The position numbers and the translations under genes were made by a program. From positions 1-28,548 of the forward strand of contig DATAPB010000197.1 of NCBI GenBank assembly GCA_036265435.1: 28,548 nt of DNA. The letters run 5' to 3'. The notes beneath the pieces are model-generated. The model was not told the origin of the DNA, did not search any database, and saw only the letters and a list, made by a program, of their open reading frames with translations. The stretch's first letter is position 1. Each line of letters opens with the position of its first letter. Source of the stretch: DASUPK01 sp036265435. Lineage in GTDB: Bacteria; Actinomycetota; Thermoleophilia; Solirubrobacterales; 70-9. Positions 24,099-28,548 of the stretch are shown here, one piece after another.

Positions 24099-24307
24099 CG
24101 GCCGGGTTCCCGCGCCTGCGTGCGGGCCACATCCAGCCGGCGGGGAGCGAGGAATGCCCCGAGCGCGAGTATCGAGGGAACCCAGAGACCGACAAAGATC
24201 CCATCGCTGTGCTCGCCCGAGAAGTAGAGGCCGACCGAGAGCCCGAACGAGAGCAATGACGCGGCGAGGAAGAAAGACCTGGCGAGGGTCCTGCTGCGCT
24301 GGTTCAT
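24095..24307 (-). CDS. Small two-span membrane protein, first gene of the coupled operon
   Basis: A 70-residue protein from the ATG at 24307 (MNQRSRTLARSFFL), with AAGGAGG about 11 bases upstream; an in-frame ATG at 24331 would place that site inside the gene and I prefer 24307. It has two hydrophobic helices, about residues 12-28 (FFLAASLLSFGLSVGLY) and 37-53 (IFVGLWVPSILALGAFL), joined by a short loop SGEHSDG, then a basic tail. The family is unrecognised; small proteins with an IFVGLWVPSILALG helix occur in actinobacteria. It is the promoter-proximal gene of six and faces the MerR-B12 regulator gene across a 100-bp region. Confidence 0.72.
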   Translation of the reverse strand: MNQRSRTLARSFFLAASLLSFGLSVGLYFSGEHSDGIFVGLWVPSILALGAFLAPRRLDVARTQAREPGR

Positions 24308-24346
24308 CGTGGTTGTGTCCTCCTTGTCCATGGCTCATCCAGGGTT

Positions 24347-24400
24347 CGTCAAGAGTTGACGGGATGGCTTCTAACAGCTAGCCTGAGTCCTGTCAAGAGT
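24347..24400. promoter_or_regulatory. Divergent overlapping promoters with TTGAC repeats (candidate CarH operator)
   Basis: Plus strand: TTGACG (24356-24361), 17-bp spacer, TAGCCT (24379-24384), reading to the regulator. Minus strand: TTGACA (24396-24391), 17-bp spacer, TAGAAG (24373-24368), reading to the six-gene operon. GTCAAGAGTTGAC (24348-24360) is a perfect inverted repeat with a 3-base centre that includes the plus -35. GTCAAGAGT recurs at 24392-24400 as a direct copy 44 bp away and includes the minus -35. CarH-type regulators bind repeats overlapping the -35 region (TnnACA-like core), so one repressor assembly could shut both promoters. Binding by this regulator is inferred. Confidence 0.6.
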
Positions 24401-24407
24401 CTGTCCA

Positions 24408-25298
24408 GTGTCTGGCCCGTCGAACACTCCAAAGTCCGCACCCCTCGTCCGCATCGGCGAGCTCAGCCGCCGCACCGGCGTCGGCGTCGACACGCTCCGC
24501 GCCTGGGAACGGCGTTATGGATTGCTGGAGCCCGGGCGGAGCCCGGGCGGGTTTCGCCTCTACGGCCCTGGAGATCAGGAGCGGGTGCGGGCGATGAAGA
24601 CCCTGATCGACTCCGGCGTGTCCGCCGCCGAGGCAGCGAGGCTCGCGGCGCCTCAGGGATTCCGGCCGGGGCCGACGGACCCAGGCGAGGCCCCGACCGA
24701 CCACGCCTCGCGCATCAGCGCCGCCCTGGATCGCTTCGACGAGGCCGACGCGAACGCGATCCTGGACGACGCGATCGCGCGTTTCACGATGGACGCGGTC
24801 GCGAGCCGCGTCCTGCTCCCGGTGCTGCACGAGATCGGGAGACGCTGGGAGAACGGAGAGGTTTCGGTGGCCGAGGAGCACTTCGCCACGGCGCTTCTGC
24901 GCGGGCGGATGCTTGCGCTTGGGCGGAACTGGGGCGCGGGCGGCGGCCCGCTGGCCCTGCTCGCGTGTCCGCCCGGGGAGCAGCACGATCTCGGCCTGAT
25001 CGCATTCGGCCTCGCGTTGCGGCAGCGCAACTGGCGGATCGCCTTCCTGGGCAGCAATACGCCGATCGAGACCATCACAGACGCCGTCGGGAAGCTTGCT
25101 CCGGACGCGATCGTGCTGGCCGCGGTCACTGCGGGCCCATTCGAGGACGCCGCAAAGGGGATCAGGCGGCTGGCGCAGGGGACCGCCGTGCTGATCGGGG
25201 GCGGCGGTGCCAACGCGGACTTGGCCGAGCGTCTCGGCGTGAGGGCGCTCGAGGCCGACCCCGTCCAGAGTGCGAGTCAACTCGCCCAGCACGGATGA
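24408..25298 (+). CDS. MerR-family B12-binding regulator (CarH/LitR-type), photo-adduct His replaced
   Basis: A 296-residue protein from the GTG at 24408. Residues 14-70 form a MerR winged helix (VRIGELSRRTGVGVDTLRAWERRYGLLEPGRSPGGFRLYG). Residues 95-170 form the helical cap, with Trp147 and Glu157-His158 in the W-x9-EH pattern. Residues 180-296 form the B12-binding Rossmann domain, with Glu191-x-His193-x2-Gly196 (E/DxHxxG) supplying the lower cobalt ligand. CarH uses adenosylcobalamin as a light sensor: dark tetramers repress, and light breaks the Co-C bond. In Thermus CarH the light state is a bis-His adduct of His132 and His177. Here the residue 45 before His193 is Glu148, so that His is absent. 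It is co-translated with the downstream SDR (ATGA) and divergent from the six-gene operon. Confidence 0.9.
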   Translation: MSGPSNTPKSAPLVRIGELSRRTGVGVDTLRAWERRYGLLEPGRSPGGFRLYGPGDQERVRAMKTLIDSGVSAAEAARLAAPQGFRPGPTDPGEAPTDHASRISAALDRFDEADANAILDDAIARFTMDAVASRVLLPVLHEIGRRWENGEVSVAEEHFATALLRGRMLALGRNWGAGGGPLALLACPPGEQHDLGLIAFGLALRQRNWRIAFLGSNTPIETITDAVGKLAPDAIVLAAVTAGPFEDAAKGIRRLAQGTAVLIGGGGANADLAERLGVRALEADPVQSASQLAQHG

Positions 25299-26218
25299 CG
25301 ACGGCTCCGCGCACCGCTCTGGTCACGGGCGCCACCGGTTTTGTCGGCGGCCGGCTCGCAAACGCCCTGGCCGACGACGGCTGGCACGTCCGGGGGCTGG
25401 TCCGTGACCGCTCGCGAGCCGGCGATCTCGCCGATCGCGGCGTCGAGCTCCTCGAGGGGGACGTGCTCGACGCCGACTCCCTGCAGGGGGCAGGGGAGGG
25501 GGCCGAGATCGCCTACTACCTGGTGCACTCGATGGGGCGCGGTGGCGATGGCGATTTCGAGGAGCGGGAAGAGCGGGGGGCCCAGAACTTCGTGCAGATG
25601 GCGAAGCGCGAGGGCGTCGCCCGAGTCGTCTATCTGGGCGGACTTGGCGACGAGCCCCGCTCGAAGCACCTGCGCAGCCGCCGGAGGACCGCCGAGATCC
25701 TGCGAGAGCACGGACCGCCGCTGACCTACTTCCGCGCGGCGATGGTCGTCGGGGCGGGCAGCGAGTCCTACCGGACCCTCCGGTTCTTGGTGCAGCGGCT
25801 GCCCGCGATGATCGCGCCGAGTTGGCTCGCCACCCCGACCCAGCCGATCGCGGTGGACGACGTCGTCGCCTACCTGCGGAGCGCGCCTGACGTCCGGGGG
25901 TCCGAGGGCCGGGAGGTCCAGATCGGCGGCCCCAACGTCCTCTCGTATGGAGAGATGCTCGACCGCATGGCGCATGCGCTCGGCACGTATCCGCGTCCCA
26001 AGCTGCCCGTCCCGTTTCTGACGCCTTGGTTGTCGTCGCTCTGGATCGGGCTGGTCACCCCTGTCGACGCCGAGATCGCGCGGCCGCTGATCGAAGGGCT
26101 CTCGACGCCAACCACGGTGACCGACCCTTCCGGCGCCGCGGACTTCGATATCGAGCCGGTGCCGTTCCCCGTGGCGCTGGCCCGGGCGCTGGAAGAGGAC
26201 CCGGAATTCACGCGATGA
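25295..26218 (+). CDS. NAD(P)-binding atypical SDR (YbjT/NmrA-like)
   Basis: A 307-residue protein from the ATG at 25295. ALVTGATGFVGGRLANALADDGWHVRGLVRD is the atypical/extended SDR nucleotide-binding motif (TGxxGxxG), followed by VELLEGDVLD and AEIAYYLVHSMG, a string typical of the SDR family that in other bacteria is fused to a DUF2867 domain and found beside photolyases. VARVVYLGGLGD and the later TQPIAVDDVVAYL complete the fold. No DUF2867 extension is present; instead a separate gene overlaps its stop (ATGA). The start overlaps the regulator's TGA, so the regulator, SDR and the next gene form one coupled unit. The substrate is unknown. Confidence 0.87.
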   Translation: MTTAPRTALVTGATGFVGGRLANALADDGWHVRGLVRDRSRAGDLADRGVELLEGDVLDADSLQGAGEGAEIAYYLVHSMGRGGDGDFEEREERGAQNFVQMAKREGVARVVYLGGLGDEPRSKHLRSRRRTAEILREHGPPLTYFRAAMVVGAGSESYRTLRFLVQRLPAMIAPSWLATPTQPIAVDDVVAYLRSAPDVRGSEGREVQIGGPNVLSYGEMLDRMAHALGTYPRPKLPVPFLTPWLSSLWIGLVTPVDAEIARPLIEGLSTPTTVTDPSGAADFDIEPVPFPVALARALEEDPEFTR

Positions 26219-26814
26219 GCGCAGATCCCCGCCTGTATCCCGACCGGCTGGGGAAGGTGCCGCGAACCGGGGCCATCGGGTCCGTACAGGCCGCCGAGCT
26301 CGATGTCCGTGAACCGGTCTCGCGCGTGATGAGCGGAGCCTTCCTCGAGTGGGCGGCGGAGGAGTACTGGCGGGTGATCACGCGCTTCACCCTCGGCCTC
26401 GTGCGGGTGGTCTCCGCCGCCGATGACCAGTGCGTCGTGCTGGTCGGGCGGCCGCTCGTCCTGCTGCGATTCCACGCGCCCGAATACGAGACGGGGGATG
26501 ACCACGCCTCCGTCACCTGGCGAATCCGGCGCGGGATCCTGGTCTCCCCGGAGGGCCGGGACAGCGGCTTCCTCAGGCTCTCACTCGACCCGCTCGAGCC
26601 CCCCCGCGACGACCCGCTCGAACGCCCCGTCCGTGTCCAGATGGAGGTCCGCAACTTCTATCCGTGGCTGCGCGGCGCGGGCGTCTTCGCGCGGGTCGGC
26701 GTCTGGATCTACGCCCAGACCCAACAGCGGATCCACCGCGCGGTGACCAGGCGCTTCCTCAGGAGACTCGCGGCCGCGGCGGCTCGTCAGCCCGGCCGGC
26801 GCGTGCCGGGCTAG
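26215..26814 (+). CDS. Unrecognised protein in the regulator operon
   Basis: 199 residues from the ATG at 26215, overlapping the SDR stop (ATGA). I do not recognise a family. Visible features: a helical N-terminal part (SRVMSGAFLEWAAEEYWRVITRFTLGLVRVV), several likely beta strands (QCVVLVGRPLVLLRF, ASVTWRIRRGILV, GFLRLSL, VRVQMEVRNFYPWL) and a C-terminal amphipathic Arg-rich helix (TQQRIHRAVTRRFLRRLAAAAAR). There is no signal peptide. The strand order and its place after a YbjT-like SDR recall the SRPBCC-like DUF2867 domains fused to such SDRs, so it may be a distant, unfused counterpart (inference). It converges on the photolyase gene with a 4-bp overlap. Confidence 0.75.
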   Translation: MSADPRLYPDRLGKVPRTGAIGSVQAAELDVREPVSRVMSGAFLEWAAEEYWRVITRFTLGLVRVVSAADDQCVVLVGRPLVLLRFHAPEYETGDDHASVTWRIRRGILVSPEGRDSGFLRLSLDPLEPPRDDPLERPVRVQMEVRNFYPWLRGAGVFARVGVWIYAQTQQRIHRAVTRRFLRRLAAAAARQPGRRVPG

Positions 26815-28136
26815 GAGGGTGGCGGCACCAGCGGCTCGGGATAGCCGAGCTGGGAGCGCCGTTCGGGATCGAGCTTCCAGGGCTCGTGGATCGCCCTGCC
26901 ATCGATCTCGGCGAGCTCCGGAACGAACCGGCGCACATACACACCTTCAGGGTCGAACCGGCGCGCCTGGCGGATCGGGTTGAGCACCCGGTTCGGGCGG
27001 GTGTCGTTGCCGGTCCCCGCGACCCACTGCCAGTTACCCCGGTTGTTGGCGAGGTCTGCGTCCACAAGGAGCTCCTCGAAATGGTCGGCGCCCTCCCGCC
27101 AGTCGAGTCCGAGGGTCTTCGTCAGGAAGGAGGCGACTATCAGGCGGGCTCGGTTGGGGAGGAAGCCGCAGCGGGCGAGCTGCCGCATCCCGGCGTCCAC
27201 GATCGGATAGCCCGTCTCTCCCTGCCGCCAGCGCTGGAGCGCCAGCTCGTCGCTCTTCCAGCGGCGGCGTCTGGGCCGATAGTCCCGGTATGGGAGGTCC
27301 GGGCGGGCAGCAAGCACCTGATGGTGGAAGTCCCGCCAGCAGAGCTGACGGGCGAAGTCTTCCAGGCCCCCGCGGGCGTCGGCCCGGGCGAGAACCTCGT
27401 TCGGCGAGAGGCAGCCGAAGTGCAGATAGGGGCTCAGGTGGGAGGTCGCGTCGGCCGGTAGGTCGTCGGCTTGATCGACGTACCGTCGCGAGCCGGTTCG
27501 CAGCCAGCGGCCGAGATGCTCCCGTGCCCTGGTCTCGCCGCCACGAGGGAGGCCGTCGAGGGGCGATTCGCTGGTGAGGTCGGAGAGCTTCGGAATCCTG
27601 CCGTGGCGGAGCCTGGTCGGCGCGCCCAGGTTCCTCGCCGCCCCGCGCGGCCTGCGCCTGGCGGTCGCTCGCCAGGCATTCCAGTAGGGCGTGAAGACGC
27701 GGTAGTGGTCGCCTCCCGCCGGCGTGAGCTCGCCGGGTGGGATCACGGTCACGCCCTCGAAGGCGCGCAGCGCGATGCCCTCACCCTTGCAGGCCCGCTC
27801 GAGCCGGCGCTGGCGCGTCCGCGCGTAGCCGCTCACGTCCTCGCTGAGGTAGATCCCATCGGCCGCGCACTCGCGGGCCAAGCCGATCGCCTCGGAGACC
27901 ACTTCGCCGCGCCGGACCACGAGCCGGGTTCCCCGCCTGCGAAGCGAGCGATCGAGGTCACGGAGGCTGTCGAGCAGGAAGGCGAGCCGGTTGGGCGTTC
28001 CGCTCCGGCCCGAGATCAGCGCGTCGTCCAGCACGAAGAACGGCACGACTCGATCGGCGGTGCTCGCCGCCGCCGACAGGGCGGGATGATCATGCAGGCG
28101 CAGGTCGCGCGTGAAGAGCACGATGACGGTCTTCAC
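26811..28136 (-). CDS. phr: Deoxyribodipyrimidine photolyase (class I cryptochrome/photolyase family)
   Basis: A 441-residue protein beginning MKTVIVLFTRDLRLHDHPAL, the alpha/beta antenna domain start. The FAD-binding helical domain includes HLSPYLHFGCLSPNEV, FARQLCWRDFHHQ (Trp267, aligned with the lesion-contacting Trp277 of E. coli), GYPIVDAGMRQL, NRARLIVASFLTK, DWREGADHF, and ANNRGNWQWVAGTGNDTRPNRVLNP. The electron-transfer Trp triad appears intact: Trp293 (RRRRWKS), Trp346 (DWREG) and Trp369 (GNWQW). Trp367-like flanking positions are conserved, but Phe325 replaces the usual Trp in the GWMHNR motif and Gln264 stands where E. coli has Glu274. It repairs UV-induced cyclobutane dimers using blue light (family knowledge). 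The start is a GTG at 28136 with TAGCCT seven bases upstream, suggesting a leaderless mRNA separate from the regulator operon. Confidence 0.92.
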   Translation of the reverse strand: MKTVIVLFTRDLRLHDHPALSAAASTADRVVPFFVLDDALISGRSGTPNRLAFLLDSLRDLDRSLRRRGTRLVVRRGEVVSEAIGLARECAADGIYLSEDVSGYARTRQRRLERACKGEGIALRAFEGVTVIPPGELTPAGGDHYRVFTPYWNAWRATARRRPRGAARNLGAPTRLRHGRIPKLSDLTSESPLDGLPRGGETRAREHLGRWLRTGSRRYVDQADDLPADATSHLSPYLHFGCLSPNEVLARADARGGLEDFARQLCWRDFHHQVLAARPDLPYRDYRPRRRRWKSDELALQRWRQGETGYPIVDAGMRQLARCGFLPNRARLIVASFLTKTLGLDWREGADHFEELLVDADLANNRGNWQWVAGTGNDTRPNRVLNPIRQARRFDPEGVYVRRFVPELAEIDGRAIHEPWKLDPERRSQLGYPEPLVPPPS

Positions 28137-28143
28137 GCGACTG

Positions 28144-28149
28144 AGGCTA
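28144..28149 (-). promoter_or_regulatory. Putative -10 (TAGCCT) for leaderless photolyase transcript
   Basis: TAGCCT on the minus strand ends seven bases before the GTG at 28136. It is identical to the proposed -10 of the MerR-B12 regulator gene. No TTGAC-type -35 or repeat was found upstream, so shared control by the same regulator is not supported here. Confidence 0.4.
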
Positions 28150-28160
28150 GTGGCGCTGCG

Positions 28161-28548
28161 TCAGTCGCCCGCCGGCTTGCGGCCCTTGGCGGGCAGGGCG
28201 GCCACCGAGGGCTTCGCCGGCACCTCCGGGTTCTCGATCTGCCCGAGCCGCTCGATCAGCCGCTGCCACTGCTCAGGCTTGAGCATCTGGCCGAGCTGGG
28301 AGATGTTGCCGCTCGTCGAGAACGAGTAGCCGACGTGGATGTGGTTGTAGTGGTCGGGCAGAATGAAGGTCGGGGGGCCGATATCCATCAGGGAGATGAT
28401 CTGGGCGGGGCGCATCGCGCCCTGGAGCAGGAGGAGGTCCTTGATCACCGCCTCGGTGATCGTGCCGGGGCCCTGGTGCCCGGTGATCGGGATCCCGTTG
28501 ACCGCGGCGATGTCGACCGCCGAGCCATAGGAGTGCGCCGAGACATTG
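28161..28548 (-). CDS. C-terminal part of an M15-like (VanY/D-Ala-D-Ala peptidase-type) protein
   Basis: An open frame enters from the right edge and ends with TGA at 28161 (about 128 codons visible). Near the edge it reads NVSAHSYGSAVDIAAVNGIPI, and about 60 residues later TFILPDHYNHIHVGYS. The H-S-x-G-x-A-x-D string and the H-x-H pair are the arrangement of zinc ligands in M15-type peptidases (SxHxxGxAxD ... HxH), which cleave peptidoglycan peptides. Many actinobacterial proteins with this C-terminal fold are secreted; the N-terminus is outside the window so export cannot be judged. The tail is Pro/Lys-rich (AKPSVAALPAKGRKPAGD). An ATG at 28448 is internal to the domain and unlikely to be the start. 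The gene is followed by the photolyase gene in the same direction, after 24 bp. Confidence 0.72.
   Translation of the reverse strand, partial: NVSAHSYGSAVDIAAVNGIPITGHQGPGTITEAVIKDLLLLQGAMRPAQIISLMDIGPPTFILPDHYNHIHVGYSFSTSGNISQLGQMLKPEQWQRLIERLGQIENPEVPAKPSVAALPAKGRKPAGD

Noticed and set aside
23920..24204. N-terminal extension of the SDR to 24204
   Set aside because: It overlaps both small membrane protein genes and is Arg-rich without similarity; the ATG at 23919 overlaps the upstream stop in the operon's usual ATGA style.
24356..25294. Long open frame on the plus strand extending upstream of the SDR through the regulator gene
   Set aside because: It is the +1 shadow of the MerR-B12 gene; the residues are Arg/Gly-rich without domains, and the SDR domain begins at the ATG overlapping the regulator's stop.
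1..28548. Mobile elements, CRISPR arrays, tRNA or rRNA genes
   Set aside because: No transposase or integrase motifs, no regularly spaced repeats and no tRNA-like cloverleaf sequences were noticed on either strand.

Overview
The window is GC-rich, gene-dense bacterial DNA with no rRNA, tRNA, CRISPR array, transposase or integrase that I could see. Base composition, GTG/TTG starts, a LAL-type LuxR regulator, DUF4242/DUF2252/DUF899 proteins, actinobacterial-type homogentisate dioxygenase and photolyase sequences, and several apparently leaderless transcripts point to an actinobacterium. Thermoleophilia/Solirubrobacterales is my best guess (inference only). No gap between genes exceeds about 170 bp, so no stretch over 300 bp lacks a gene.

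Layout. (1) 1-4240: the N-terminal part of a RecQ-like helicase (-, runs off the left edge), a stand-alone LigD-type 3'-phosphoesterase (+), a DUF2252 protein (-), an FAD amine oxidase (-) and a STAS anti-anti-sigma factor (+). (2) 4237-6294: a MASE1 membrane sensor fused to a SpoIIE-type phosphatase and an anti-sigma-type ATPase (-), sharing its stop codon region with the STAS gene; the two look like a partner-switching module. (3) 6373-10634: tyrosine/homogentisate catabolism: fumarylacetoacetase (+), homogentisate 1,2-dioxygenase and 4-hydroxyphenylpyruvate dioxygenase (-, overlapping), and a divergent Lrp/AsnC regulator (+). Maleylacetoacetate isomerase is not in the window. (4) 10666-13255: an overlapping pair, an ATP-grasp enzyme and a two-part ferritin-like (DUF455-like) protein, of unknown joint function. 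(5) 13277-18819: class II DAHP synthase (-), DUF4242 protein (+) behind a cluster of palindromes, a large LAL/LuxR regulator (+) and a DUF899 thioredoxin-like protein (+). (6) 18841-28136: a light/B12 region. A MerR-B12 (CarH/LitR-type) regulator at 24408 faces a six-gene translationally coupled operon on the minus strand (two small membrane proteins, SDR, SRPBCC, NAD/FAD-binding protein, DUF1365), followed by a DAO-type oxidoreductase. Downstream of the regulator on the plus strand are an NAD(P)-binding SDR and an unrecognised protein; a photolyase converges on them. (7) 28161-28548: the C-terminal part of an M15-like peptidase (-, runs off the right edge).

The two most interesting points are the CarH-like regulator, which keeps every B12-binding landmark but has Glu where the photo-adduct His (His132 of Thermus CarH) is expected, behind a compact divergent promoter with TTGAC-containing inverted and direct repeats; and the uncharacterised ATP-grasp/ferritin-like pair. 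All function calls come from reading motifs; no database search was run.
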